Part shown: positions 11,911 to 25,900 of the stretch, one piece after another
Position numbering within the stretch: position 1 is the first letter of the stretch
Layout of the letters: the number at the start of each line of letters is the position of its first letter
Assembly: GCF_018143015.1 (NCBI RefSeq)
Contig: NC_054746.1
Location: forward strand, 15,801,532-15,865,531
Source: Lytechinus variegatus
Taxonomy: Eukaryota; Echinodermata; Echinoidea; Temnopleuroida; Toxopneustidae
Direction: 5' to 3'
DNA length: 64,000 bases
Notes under the pieces: generated by a model
What the model was told of the DNA's origin: nothing
Seen by the model: the letters and a program-made list of their open reading frames with translations, nothing else
Database searches by the model: none
Position numbers and translations under genes: made by a program

Positions 11911-12394
11911 AGAAAGGAATATGTCATTCTTTATCTTGTCCTGTGTCAATTTAGAAAGAGTTAAAAAGAATAAGATTGAGAGAGGAAGAGAGAATACACT
12001 TTGTTTGTTTGTATTATACTTTCTGCTGCTACATATTTGATCTCCAGTACAAATATTTGAATTATGCTGTTATATTTATTCCATGGAAATACCTCAAATA
12101 CGTGTACTATCGTTTAATTTCATGCAGAGGTAATGTGTGTTAGATCACTTAAAAGTAGTTGCTAGTTGATATTGTAGAGAAGGGAAATATATTCTTTTGG
12201 GTTGGGAGCACGAATTGGAAATATGTGCACTCTAGACTATATGGGTAAAGTTTATGAGTATCTTTTTAGTGCTTAATGGCAAATGCAATATCAATGCAAC
12301 AGAAACTGTCTAGACTTTATGGGTCTTTTTGGTGAACCCTGTATTATCAACATTTTATTGGCAATAATCAAAGAAACGTGCTAATACCGGCACT

Positions 12395-12735
12395 CATGGG
12401 CGGAAATCCGAGGGAGAGGTAGGACGCGTCCCCCCTACTCAAAATAGTGGGGGGGGGCACAATATCAAATATCCCCCCTACTATTTTTGGTCTTTTTATG
12501 ATGGAAAGAAATACATCATTCAAAATCAAAATGAAACATGTATTTTGGACGAGATGACCTTAATTTTAGGTGATTACTTTTTTTTTTGCTTGTCACATTT
12601 ATTTTGGTCGAAATAACCTTACATTTGGAGTGATAATCGTTTTTTTAATTTTATTATTTTTCTTTTTTTTTTTTGCTTGTCAAATTTGTCCAACCCCTGG
12701 TCCCCCCTACCTTTGGGGAGAGATTTCTGCCCTTG
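12395..12735. mobile_element. hAT-like non-autonomous element with 8-bp TSD (CCGGCACT)
   Basis: TSD at 12387-12394 and 12736-12743. Terminal inverted repeats CATGGGCGGAAATC and (reversed) CAAGGGCAGAAATC match at 12 of 14. No transposase; the interior holds C/G runs and T-rich tracts. Confidence 0.88.
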
Positions 12736-13397
12736 CCGGCACTTTGTTAGATTTAAATATCTATAAAACCATTGTAATTTATACCTCAAATGAAAGCAAT
12801 AGAATCATTGGAACCAATACAGCACAAATTGGACTAAAGAGCGCTACATGTTTAAATGTTTAAATATGCAAAGAGTAAGCATGTTATGCGTTTGCATTTA
12901 AACTGCTGGGATTCTTTTTAAGGCTTAACTTTGGACCACATGTATTTTATTGTAGTATACAAATTCATCCTTCATTTCTGTTTAAAGGATGCATTGTTTT
13001 TTTATGTGCCTTGTATTTAAAGGTACATGTATTTTACTGACATACTACATAGAATTTTGGTACTATTATTATTTTATTCATCCAAGATAAAACAGATTTC
13101 TTGGTTATACACTGACCAACAAATAGATATTGTACTATACAGATATTGCCTACCTAGAGTTTCAATACAACATTTCATTTCCCTGACAGAGTTACATTTT
13201 TCCAAAGGGATATTTTACCCAATGCGTGCAGCGCTGAGGGAAAATATTTTCCCAAGGGAGAAATACAGCTTCAAAGGGGAGTTGAAATGTGATAAATTAA
13301 GAGATAGACCAGGTAATATCTGTTACTGTATTGTATAGTCTATGTAGATAAACCATTAGAATCTGCATTTATAATATGGCTCTATGATAAACTCATA

Positions 13398-13830
13398 GGC
13401 TTGAATTCAAATAGGTGGCTTTAAAAACCCACTGTTGAATCCATGGTTTATGCAGATTTTTATTGTATAGGCCTATATTACGCTTAATTTACCGTGTATT
13501 AGGCGCTCATATACAAAAATGTCCAATGCTGATGCGCACTTTTGTCACAGTGCGCCAAATTGTTACCATGTTAGATGCGGTATTTTATTCATGAGTCCAC
13601 TGTTTGAAGAGTGGACTGATTAATTCAAAACAGTGGACTCGTGAATAAAACAGCGTACTTAACCATGGCAACGGGCATCAATTTGGCGCACTGCGACAAA
13701 AGTGCTCATCAGCACTGGACATTTTTTAATGTACGCGGTAAATAAGCGTAATTTATACAGGAAATCTGCATCAACCATGGGTTCAGGGTTCAACCAAGGG
13801 TTTTTAAAACCACCTTTGTGAATTCAGGCC
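13398..13830. mobile_element. Foldback MITE family 1, full copy
   Basis: 433-bp imperfect palindrome from GGCTTGAATTCAAATAGGTG to CACCTTTGTGAATTCAGGCC, with centre CCACTGTTTGAAGAGTGG. Related to 9335-9693. Confidence 0.85.
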
Positions 13831-13849
13831 ATAATGATTGCTGCATCTT

Positions 13850-15345
13850 TCAGCTATGATCACGTGATGGTGTATTGACTGATTTGAATCTACATAACCT
13901 ATGTAATGTTATGTTTTATTTTGAAGTTTTAGGTAATATATCTGAAAAAATACTGATTTAATCCTATAAGCTGAAAAAATATATATATGAGAAAGTGTTG
14001 TCTTTACACCTTCAGTGTTATGTTTTACACAGAGTTTTTGCTACTCTGATTGTCTTTCAATCAATCATTTGAAAGGACAACAAAATTTTAATACCTTGTT
14101 AATTTTTGTTACACTGGCCGTGTCTTTAAATCTTTATATAGATATTTGTATGTATATAATTCATGGAAAGATTTGCTATATTTAACAGTTATGGAATGGT
14201 ATGTATTATTTTAGAGTCAGATTATTTTTAGTTGTATGATTATATCTAAATTTTTAAAAAATGTTTTACATTTTTAAAAGCCATTGTAGTATGCTTAGCA
14301 ATTGAGTTAGGAAACTTGCTCAATTGCTCCCTGGGAAATGTTGAAAGAAATGTTATTATAACAAATGCTAATTTCTATAACAAGTTTACTATCAGCCAAT
14401 CAGATTGAAGGATTTCAGTAGCTTTTAACTGTTATTGCAAATTTGTTATTATAACAAGTTTTATGAAATCTGCACCTGGATGTAAATCTATTCAGGGGAT
14501 GTTCTAAGTTGCAATTAATTTGCAAATCAGGCTAGTTTTTGGATCCTAAAACTCAATTATTAGTCTTGGAAGTAAGTCCAAATTTGCAATTGATTGCTGA
14601 ATTAATGTGCTTATTTGAAAATAGGCTTTTTAAAATGTAAATTTGAAATTGATTGCAAATAGAGTACTCGCAATATCCCCTGGGGTTCATTGTCCTGATT
14701 GAAATGCACTTCCCTAATATTATTTCTATCTTCGAATTGTAGAAATGTAGACTCACTCGTTCATGAGAGCATATTATTATTTGCAAACCATATGTATACT
14801 ATTATTTTAATTTTATATATTAGGTAGTCATTTGTTTTCTTACAAGAATGGTTATACCTAGTGTTGTTACTGATGTACACGTATGTCTTCCATAGAGAGA
14901 AATATAGTAGCAATAAATATATCATAATACTAGACTCGTCTGATATGTTTTACTTTCGTACAGAATAGTGTAAGGCTGTGCATGTTTTCGTGTGTGTTCA
15001 TGAGTGAGAATATATGGTTATGTCGATGGGTAAGAGAGAGTGAGAGAGACAAAATAGTAACTGAAAAAAGGAGAGAGAAAAAGAGAGACGTTGAGAAGCA
15101 GAGAGTATTAAAGCCATATGCGCTGTTCCTTTGAGTTTAAAACACATTCCACCAACAACTCAAAACAAGTTTATTTTGAATTAATTGGACAACGTTTATG
15201 GAACTTCGAAATCACTATGTTCGATCTCTTACAGAAATGTTGATGAGGATCAAGAAAGAAAAAAATCAATATGTAACAGGTTTTTGTTTTGGTGACATAA
15301 TATTCTATCGTTTAGCGATAGTATGTTGCTTATACCATTTATCTG
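13850..15345. other. Gene-free DNA between genes A and B
   Basis: AT-rich; no coding region or clear repeat structure seen apart from a short GA-rich run near 15035-15100. Confidence 0.5.
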
Positions 15346-15347
15346 CT

Positions 15348-15550
15348 TAATAATGATAATAACTCTTTATTTACCCAGGGTAGCCACTTCAGCTATAAGC
15401 CGTTCTTCTAGCGGGCCCTGCATAACATAACATGGTATTATTATCCTTCTCCAATCTAAATGCTGAGTGGCAAGAAGGTCCCATTTCTAAAGTCTTTGGG
15501 ATGACTTGATCTGAGATCGAACCCACGACCTCCCATTCATGAGGTGAAGC
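15348..15550 (-). mobile_element. tRNA-derived SINE, truncated at the tRNA head
   Basis: Minus-strand copy: (AAT)n-like 3' tail at the left, then GGGTAGCCACTTCAGCTATA and the reversed B-box region CGAACCCACGACC near 15519-15531. Same family as 62339-62600, but the A-box half of the head is missing. Confidence 0.75.
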
Positions 15551-15899
15551 CATCATATGTATTAAACTTCAGAAAGTAATTTTGAACCAGGAAAGGATCT
15601 CAGAATTACCAAATATTACTTGGAATGATTGGAAACAAGTAAGGCCCTTTCATTCACATTCTAGGCAGCCACCATGATGGCGCCACATTGAAAAAACACA
15701 ATTCAAATTTGAAAAGATGGGCCTATGGCGTTGCTAAAAAATTGTTATAAGAAATTCGAACATTTTCTTTAAATGAAGAGAGATCTTTTCGGTCTATTTG
15801 TTTGAATTTGTCTTTTTCAAAATAAAATTTATTTTTATTAGTATACACTTAATCAAGATCCCGTCTGATAAGCATCTATAGATCTGTATTTGACGTTTT

Positions 15900-16200
15900 A
15901 TTTACTGCGCAGTTCGTCGGGCATTTCGTCCACTATATCCCCATGGTCTAATTTGCCATTTTGTCCACTCACCATTTTGTTCAATAACCAGTTGGTCCAA
16001 TAGCCATATACCATTTCGTCTAATTGGACTAGTGGGAAAACAAAATGGATATAGACCAACTGGTTACCAGACAAAGTGGTCATAGACGAACTGGTGATTA
16101 GACAAAGTAATGATTGGACTAAATTGTTGTTAGACAAAATATTGATGGACGTAAATGCAGTAGACTAGATGAAATGTGATGAGTGAACAAATTGGCAATT
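15900..16200. repeat. Foldback minisatellite of TTTGTCNAATNACCAGTTGGTC type
   Basis: Degenerate units built on CATTTTGTC/GACAAAATG and CCAGTTGGTC/GACCAACTGG, switching orientation near 16030, so the two halves can pair. Confidence 0.7.
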
Positions 16201-16895
16201 TACCCCCCTCTCATGGACATGTGACCCGTACACAATACGCCAATCTCAATGTAGTCTACATATATCAGGCCCAACTCACAGATACAGCTAAAATTGGTAA
16301 TTGAATTGAATTTATTCACCAGTCAAAAAAAGTACAAAAGTACAAACAATTGTTTATTTTGCAACATTTACATCGTGTTAGGTTTTAGGTGATTTTTTAA
16401 AAATGTGTACGAATTGGCTCTGTATGAATCTTCGCTTTATCTACATAGAGGCTCCTCCATGACCGTTTGAATAACAAGACTAATTCTAATTCCGGGGGAA
16501 TCCCCTTTCAAGCCAGTACATTTCAACACACTCTTGCATTGCGACACCAAATCGGGAAAATTATGATGTGGCTTCAGTCGCGTGTTCGAGGAAGTCGGAA
16601 TTGGAGATTAGAACGATGTGTATTAAGTCCACTAATGACTGATGCGTTTATATGTTTATCATAGAATTGGGAGGCCAATTTTCAAACGGATATAGAGATT
16701 TTTACTTTTGAAGTTGAAGCACAATAAATCGTGACTGAGCGGAAGCGGAGCTCGAGGCGGTTTTCCTCCGACATAACTACCCGAATCGTGGCCGAAGCAC
16801 AGTGTTATCAACCAGCTGAAGAAATCATTCACCGCGCTGATTGAAAGGAAACAAAAATACGAGTTGCTTTTTGTTCACGCATTTAAGTCCAAGAA

Positions 16896-16947
16896 ATGAC
16901 TGACTTCAAGATAGAAGCTAGGGATCGCCAATACCATGGATTCACAG
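16896..16947 (+). CDS. CPPED1: Gene B exon 1 (N-terminus)
   Basis: Encodes MTDFKIEARDRQYHGFT plus the first base of a Gly codon; donor GTATTG is weak at position +5. In-frame TAA twelve bases upstream. It matches gene A exon 1 in layout and in the DRxY motif. Confidence 0.88.
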
Positions 16948-19900
16948 GTATTGTAAAATCGAAAATAAATTATGATTTTGAAGTGGATTTTTTTGTGTGT
17001 ACATTGAAATCTCTCTAAATGAGGTAGAAAAATACAAACATTTAAGTGTGTTACTTTTTTTGTTTATCACATCCAAAAGAACTTACTTCATATAGACTGA
17101 AAATCACATATATGGAGAAATTTGTAAAATTGAATTGTACAAAATGTTTTGTTAAACTAACCTTGCATTTGCTTGAGTAATGATTGAGTGGGCACTAAAA
17201 AAGTCTGAAATATCATTTAGTCTAAATGATATTTTATCATTTTATTCATGCTTTACAAATAAGTGATGAAATTGAAGTTGGTGATGTGTTTTCTTTTGTG
17301 CTACCATGTGTTATAGCTGGTTTCTGTTACAAATGCTTTAGAAACGAGGCTCATGTTTTTTAATTGCAATATTTTATCATTTTTGTTTCGCCTGCATAGC
17401 AGAGCAAGACTAAAAAATTGGCGCCACTTGTCAGACAGCGGCGGCGTCAATATATAATTTTAATGAAAGGTTAAGTTTTTGCCCTCTTGGTGATAATATG
17501 CAGCAACGGTAATAATGACAGATCTGTCAATCATATCTGATAATCCTTTTTTGGGGGCTTACATTTAGAATCCAATGTCTTGTGATATAATGTATCGTGT
17601 GTGCGATGTCTCGTTCTAACATTACAGTCAGTATCAATTCTCTCATAATAATCGATTATGACATTGTATTGTTAAGTTATTCCTTATTTTTGGGTAGTGT
17701 AAAATTGGAGAGCTGTGCATATAAAGTGCATCTATAGAGCAATTTTAATTGATAATGCCCTATGTAAGCACCAGCTTGATATTATTTTACAGGTAATGAA
17801 GAATCTTGGGAAGGTCCGTACATGTTTGTGGTGGGAACTGATCCACAGTATGGCATGATTGACACCATGGCCGGCAAGGAAGACATCACTTGGGATCAGG
17901 AGGTGGCGCTAACAAGACAAGCCATCGAAGCAGTCAACGCCATGACACCAAGGCCAAAGTTTTTTGTAGTGTGTGGGGACCTTGTTCAAAGCTGTCCAGG
18001 TAATGTATGAGGAATAGGCTGTAATGCGAATTTTGATTGCTATTTGTTTTGTTGGGGGGGGGGAAGGAGTGGGTGGGTGGAGAGTTGGATTGGGGTCAGT
18101 GGAAAAATGCAGATATAGGCCTACTTTATGAAATTGGTTGGTAGTGACACTTCATGGGTAATATATCTGTTCTTATACATATGGGACTGGCCTTGGTTAA
18201 AGTGCTATGTCCACTTATAAACATACCATTTCCTTCAGCGAGGAAGGAGAAGGCGCAATAGCTCAGTCGGTAGAGCGGGGGATTTGTATTCCAGTGACCC
18301 GGGTTCAATTCCCACTTGGTGCGCTAGTGGCCTTTGGTAAGGCATTAATCCTCAGTACCAGGTCCTTTGGAGAGGACCTTAAGCTGCCAGTCCTCTGGTT
18401 GCTTGCTTACAAGCATTCATGCTTTCTTAGCAATCAGGTAAAAATCACCACCAAAATATCAAAAATAAGGAATTCATCCACAGTAAGCTGTACTCTACCC
18501 AGGTGAGGTAAATGGGTATCGGCAGGAAGTAATTCTTCAAAAAGCTGTTTGCACCGAATAGGTAGCTTAGCTTAGCCGGGTAATAATAATAGCTGGGCCC
18601 GCTGGGAGAAGTTCTTGGCAAGTGAAGTAGCTACCCTCGGTAAATATACCATTATTATGCAGCCATAGGTGGCGATTTTGTTAGAATTTTTGTTTATCTA
18701 AGGGGGGGGTGATTAGACAACCCTCTCCCAGGTTCATGGAATATTATGTACAGGAAACTCTACATTTAGCACTAATGCTAAGTGTGTATTTCATTGGAAT
18801 GTATATTTAAATTAATGTTGTCATGAATACTGGTGCCAAAATTGTTAAAATGCTGTTGTCTGCAAAAGCAAAGCATACTCAAAAGCTAAACTTAAATAGA
18901 CCATTAAATTATGGTGTATTGTTACCATCATCATAGATCCAGATCACTTAACCAAGTTGTGTAAAATCATGCAGTCTAAGCTGAAAAGAAAAAAAGTATG
19001 GTACACTGAAGATCACCAACACAGATAAGCACAGGTGGGAACATGGATTATTATTGCTGGGAAAAGACCATTCACCCTATAGGAATGTCATGCGCGTTGG
19101 GCATTTAGTGGTCTAGTGATTCTGACTCTCGCTGTTCAAACAGAGGTACTTTGGTTCGAACCCTATCCATGACATGTTTTCCTTCAGCAGGAATTTTATC
19201 CACACTGTGCTGCACTCGACCCAGGTGAGGTGAATGGGTACCCGGCCAGCAGGATTGATTCCTTGAATGTATGAGTGCTGAAAAGCAGCTCGAGCTAAAG
19301 CCGGGGGTAATAATGATAATAACTATGCACCTCGGAATAGATTGTTTCTAGATAGATGGTGCTATACAAATGCCTATTATTATCATTATGCTTCTTTTGC
19401 TTATATTATTAAAGCGATTGTAGATTGCATACCAGGATCATTTGGAACAGAAAAAAAAATCACTTACAATAACATTAGCAGCGATTTTATTGGATTCTGT
19501 TTAAACTCAGTTTTTTTATTGTTGATGATAAACTGATTAAAACACTAAGAGTGAGAGTAACCAAAGTTTTCTCTTATGTACATGTATACAGTAAAGGGCT
19601 ACAGCAACATTTTTGTCAATAATCTCTCTCTATATTTTCATAAAAGACATAGATCTGTAGTCCTAACTCTGCAATCATTTTGTTTCTTGTAGGAGAGTAC
19701 CTTCGGGATGAGCAAGAAGCAGACTTCATCAAAGAGTTCTCAAAGCTTGATCCTGAGATCCCTCTTGTTCTGGTCAGTGGTAACCATGATGTTGGTAGAA
19801 TACCGGATGCGGCATCCATTGCAGCTTACACAGAAAGGTAATGAACCATGGGTCTTGGCTGTAACTGTTTGGAAGTAGAGATGTGTTCTTTGGCAAGCCA

Positions 19901-22900
19901 TCAAGTTATACAAGGCCTCTCTCAACCCAGGTGTTAAATGGGTAATTGGTACTGCTGGTAGGATGCGAATGTCCATGTTATTGGATATAAAGTAATTAGG
20001 GCATGTTTATGCTTCCACTTTTCAGGTCAGAATCTGCGTTTTGATGCTCGAGCAGTCCAAAACATGGTTGTGTCCATGCTTGCTTTCATTTAAATGACGT
20101 TTCAGAATGCCAAATGTAACTTACAAATAGGAGCGTTTCAAAACGTTTGACCAGAATCAGGGCTTCTGGAGAAGTATAAACAGGCCCGCGATCATATACA
20201 TGTTTAAAGGAGAATGAAACCTTTGAAATAAGTAGGCTTGTGTCAAAACAGGAAAATCAAAGAACAAGAACAAAGAAAGTTTGAGAAAAATCGGACAAAT
20301 AACAAGAAAGTTATGAGCATTTGAATATTGCAATCACTAATGCTATGGAGATCCTGTCGTTGGCAATACGACAAGGATGTGTGATGTCACATGTGAACAA
20401 CTTTCCCTTTGATGGACCATAAAATACCCTCAAAATGTCTCTGTTTTATTTTGTGATACAAACTCTTTATCCATGATGTATTCTTTAAAAATCTGTATTA
20501 CATGCCCTCCTATAGAAAGAACACATGATCTACTGATAGAAGAGGCAATTTAAGTGAAATATGTACTAAAGTAATGGGGAGAGTTGTTCATCAGTGACAT
20601 CACACATCTTTGTCTAATTGCCAATTTGAGGATCTCCATAGCATTAGTGATCGCAACATTCAAATGCTCATAACTTTCTCATTATTTGTCCGATTTTTCT
20701 CTAACTTTCGTTGATCTGTTTCTTTGATTTTTCTGTTTTGAAACAAGCTATCTTGTTCCAAAGGTTTCATTCTCCTTTAAATGATGTCATTTGGTACATG
20801 CTTCCGGTGAGGTGGAAATCTGCAGGCAAATACAGTCACATGGTTCTAACAGGGACTTACCTCCACAGAATTACCTCTCAACTTTCTCAACTCTGGTTTG
20901 AATAATGACCAATGTATATTTGCATGTGTGATTATTAAATTAAGTACTATTGCTATTAATACCGGTACTCTTCTAATTTGTCATCATGATGAATGTTAAG
21001 AGATAAAAAAAAATGGATCATGAGTTATGATGAGGAGACATCGCTTAGCCAGAAGCCCCAGTAGCATAAACAAATTAAGTTCTTATTATTTTCTAATATA
21101 TACTTATGTAGGCCTACTTTATTTTATCATACTATTATCCTCACCATGGTGGAAGTTCTATGGCTATGTCGAGTTGCCCCATGCAGTTACTAAAAGATCG
21201 GAAATTGTTCGAAGTTTCTATGTACATGTTTAATATCTTGGAATCATTTAGAATGAGAAGGATCTGAATAACCCATTAATTTTACATCTACATTCAGTAG
21301 TATGTCACAAATATTACCACCAAGTTGTTGACATATCCCCATATTCTTCAAATATATGACATCACACCTAGACAAGTAAATTAGTAATAACATCTTGTTA
21401 CATTGTCCCCTGATCTGGCTTTACAAGGGTCATATTACCAAATTGAAATCCTGTTTAGTCAGTCAAACTTCTCTCGCTTAATAAACACACATACCAGTAG
21501 TTTTGTCTTCTCTATGAAATTCAGCATTAATTTGTCAAAACTCTTGTTATTCCGGCTGACGAAAGGGTAGATGGTATAGATAAGTCATTGCTCATGGTTA
21601 TTTTTTTATCTTCAATATTTTTATTTATTAGTTTACTTTTACAGTTGATATTTTTCATTTCCCAAATCCAAAGTGTTACCAATATATATTTGTAGGGACC
21701 ATTACATTGGTCATCTTGTATCTATCTTCAATAGTTTTATTGTCTCACCTGCGAAGCAGAGTGAGACTACAGGCGCCGCTTTTCTGACGGCGGCGGCGTC
21801 AACATCAAATCTTAACCTGAGGTTAAGTTTTTGAAATGACGTCATAACTATATAAGTATAAGTATAACTATAAGTATATGGACCTAGTAAACTTGGCCAT
21901 AAGGTTAATCAAGTATTACTGAACATCCCATTAGAGTTTCATGTCACATGACCAAGTTCAAAGGTCATTTAGGGTCAATGAACTTAGACCATGTTGGAGG
22001 AATCAACATCGAAATCTTAACCTGAGGTTAAGTTTTTGAAATGTCATCATAACTTAGAAAATATATGGACCTAGTTCATGAAACTTGGACATAAGGTTAA
22101 TCAAGTATCACTGAACATCCTGCATGAGTTTCACGTCACATGACCAAGGTCAAAGGTCATTTAGGGTCAATGAACTTTGGCCGAATTGGGGATATCTGTT
22201 GAATTCCCATCATAACTTTGAAAGTTTATAGATCTGATTCATGAAACTTGGACATAATAGTAATCAAGCATCACTGAACATTTTGTGCAAGTTTCAGGTC
22301 TAATGATTAAGGTCAAAGGTCATTTAGGGTCAATGAACTTTGGCCGAATCGGGGGTGTCTGTTGAATTACCATCATAACTTTGAAAGTTTATTGGTCTAG
22401 TTCATTAAACTTGGATATTAGAGTAATCAAGTATCACTGAACATCCTGTGCACGTTTCAGGTCACATGACCAAGGTCAAAGGTCAATGAACTTTCTCCGA
22501 ATTGGATGTATCTGTTGAATTACCATCATAACTTTGAAAGTTTATGGATCTGATTCATGAAACTTGTACATAAGAGTAATCAAGTATCACTGAACATCCT
22601 GTGCGAGTTTCAGGTCACATGATCAAGGTCAAAGGTCATGTAAGGTCAGTGAACTTTGGCCATGTTGGGTTTTTTTTGTTGAATAACCATCATATCTCTG
22701 TAAGTTTATTGGTCTAGTTCATAAAAAGTGGACATAATAGTAACCATGTATCACTGAACATCTTGTGCGAGTTAGAGTAGTATTCAAAGTCAGCACTGCT
22801 GCTATATTGAACCGCGTGATGCAGGTGAGACGGCCAGAGGCATTCCACTTGTCTCTAATTCATTTGAAATGAAATTATTACTGGGGATGTCCATAGAACT

Positions 22901-25900
22901 CTAACTTTTTCTTTTTAAAAAGCATTTGATTTTAATTTTTTTTTGTATTCGATAAACAAAACTATGGTATTGTACATCCAATTTCGATGAAATTTTTAGT
23001 TGTGTTTTGGTTGTGTAGTTTTTCTCATACCATTCAAATAATTTTGTTGTTTGGATAGAATTGGGTGTTTCATTTGAAAGAAGGTTTTGTTTTATGATTA
23101 GTAGGAAGGCTCTGTGAGTTGTTGAACCCTGGTATAGGGACATTACTTTGCCTAAATCATCAGGTTAAAAAAAATATTAATTCTTATATAATCAGGTTTG
23201 GAGATGATTACTATGGTTTCTGGGCTGGTGGTGTTCGGTTCTTAGTCCTCAACACTCAGATGTACCATGATGACAGTAAATCCAAAGAGATTAGAAAGCA
23301 GCATGATGATTGGCTGCTTCAAGAACTGGAAGGTAAGTGTGCCCTCTCTTGTCTCGTGTCATTGTCTTGACATGTTGCAGGTGCATATTTTCCATGCATT
23401 TCTTTGTTAGAGTAATATTGTTACCAATTAATCTAGTGTATCACAAATCAAAATGATGACTGGCATTTTAGTAGAGGAGAGTCACTACCTTTGCATGTTA
23501 AGAACCCACTGCACTATTCATATAAGTACAGGGGAAAACCCTGGTGTAGTGGTCCACCTGCAATTCCTCAATCAGTTATATCTGCCGGTCATAGTGATTC
23601 AGTTCGCTTTTTGCCTCCCAGGCACAGATGACGCAAAAAAAAATGGTAATAACAATATTTTTGACTGAATTTTCCAGACTGAGTTACTCTAGTTGCTTAT
23701 GAATTTGTATTTTTCATCTTTGTGACTCTTAAATTGGTACTTTATTGCTATTTCATGTTCATCTGCGATGCTTCAGCTATGTCATGTGCTCTCCTTCACT
23801 ATTTGTAATGAAATGTATGAAACGTATTTGTTTTTTTAGACTGTTCCTTATTTACTTGCTATGCATTCAGTAAACTGATGAAAAATATTTTTGGGTTCGT
23901 TTACTTCCAGAACACTTCACTTGATACATGTAGATATAATGAAACTTTCTGTCATGACTATATAAAGCATCAGATTTAATTTGGTAGTTAGTTAATGCTC
24001 TTTTTTAGGTGTAGAAGTTTGGTATGATGCAGGCGCGTAGCCAGGGGGGGGGGCGGTGGGGGCGGTTGCCCCCCAAAAAACTTCCCCAAAAAGAAAAAAA
24101 AAGAAGGGAAAAAGAGAGGAGAAATGGAAAAGAGAAGGAAGGAAAGAGAAGAAAGTAGCTTTGTGTTTTTTTCCCTTTTTATTCTTTTTTTTCTCGAAAG
24201 AGAAACTTCTTCATTCTTGCTCTATATTTTTATATGAATTTTGCTTCCGCGCTGCGCGCGGTTAAATGACAATTTTGAAGTTCTCCATTGTTTCCCCCAC
24301 CCTTTCTCTTACCCTATTTTTCCACCTCAGCTATATGTGTTTCTTGCCAATTAAAGTTCAAATGTATATAGGGCATGGATTTAGAGTAAGGTAATTAGGC
24401 CGAAGTATATGAAGTTATCCTTTTTTATCGCGCAACTTCTGGTCGGCTCCGGGCGGGTAAAACTTTATATCAGTTTCTGCCGTCACCTCCATAAAGTCAA
24501 CTTCTCCCGCAGCTTTTCAGCTCATTAATAAACAACCATAATTTTGGGGGAAACAGGTTCCTAATTTAAAAAGAGGAAGGTATAAAATTTGTGTCGTATT
24601 GAATAAAAAAGTACAATATTTTTTTTTATCAAATTCTATTAAATTTCATGTCATTTCCCTGCACATTCATCTCCTGTCCTGTTTTGCGCCCTCAGTTTGA
24701 AATTTTTAATGACACTTACGTGTCTTTGATTCAAAATGAAGCGCTTCATGATAAGTCAAAGAAATTAGGCATCCTTGTTAATATAATTTCAATAAATCAG
24801 AGAAGTTTCAACTTTTTGCGCACTATTTTCCTTGTAATGAAGTTAAATAATCTTAGAAAATCAATTGAATTAGAGCCGATGTGGTACAAGATACCTGCAT
24901 TGATGAAACGTCCGCCCTTTGAAATTTCAGAGTTTCATTGCTCTGCGCGGGAAGGAATATCTTCCTCCCGACAAATATATTTCTTTTCCTCTGTTTTGCG
25001 AGTTAAAGATATGCACTGTCGCTAAAATCTTTGTAATCAATTCTGATCTTTCCAAGAGAAGTATTCAATATATCTTTGAGAATACCCTTTTCTCGGGACC
25101 CTTTCCATGGAAAAAAATTGATAAAACATTTTAATTTTCTCCATTTTATTCCTTTTTTGTGCGTTCACAATCACTTTTGAAAACAAGGTTCATGAAAACA
25201 AGGCTCAAAATCGCCAACTGAATTGGAGCTGATATAGGTACTAGAGACAAGAGAGATGGCTCCTTTTCATTTTAATTAATGAAACACCAACCGCTTCGTA
25301 CGGGTGGGGGAAACTCCCCCTCCCTGCACCCACCCCCTAGGGAGCGCGCTTTGTAAGTGTTGGCACGCTTTTTGTACATTTACCGCCCCCTCCAAAATGA
25401 AATCCTGGCTATGCGGTTGGTATGATGAAGAATCTTCATTGTTTAAAACCTAGATCACAGACACAATATCAAATATATCTTTGAAACAAAATTTCTTTAG
25501 TAAAGTACTCTTACTTAAACTTTGCCAATTAAAATGATACATTCTATTCCATTCCATTCTATTCCTTTCATTAGTACTTTAATTATTGTCCAGTATGAAT
25601 TGAGTTTCCTTTCCTTAATTCCTGTTAAATTGCGATGAAACCTTGAAAGAGATGTTTGTTGAAGATATTTTTCTCTTTTATTTCTTGTAGCAATCAAAAC
25701 GTCAGGATGCAAGCATGCAGTGGTATTCCAACACATAGCATGGTTTCTCCAGGAGCCAGATGAAGAGAAAGTCTATTTCAATATTGAAAAGGAATTCCGC
25801 CTAAAGATGCTGGAAAAATTTAATGACGCTGGTAAGTTATTAATGGACTTAAATGATGTAGCTAGGAACAATAACTTTTTTATGCCCTTTCTGGTGATTT

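Noticed and set aside
18252..18325. tRNA gene
   Set aside because: A and B boxes are good, but a SINE body and an ATT-rich tail follow, and the same body occurs with other heads.
24648..25134. Open frames of 125 and 71 residues in the hAT-like element
   Set aside because: No hAT dimerisation or DDE-like motifs, no family I recognise; short frames in AT-rich DNA.
24019..25427. 11-bp target duplication TTGGTATGATG (Mutator-like)
   Set aside because: The outer TTG on the right belongs to the element end (its complement CAA matches the left-end CAG); taking 8 bp gives better inverted ends and agrees with the other hAT-like elements.
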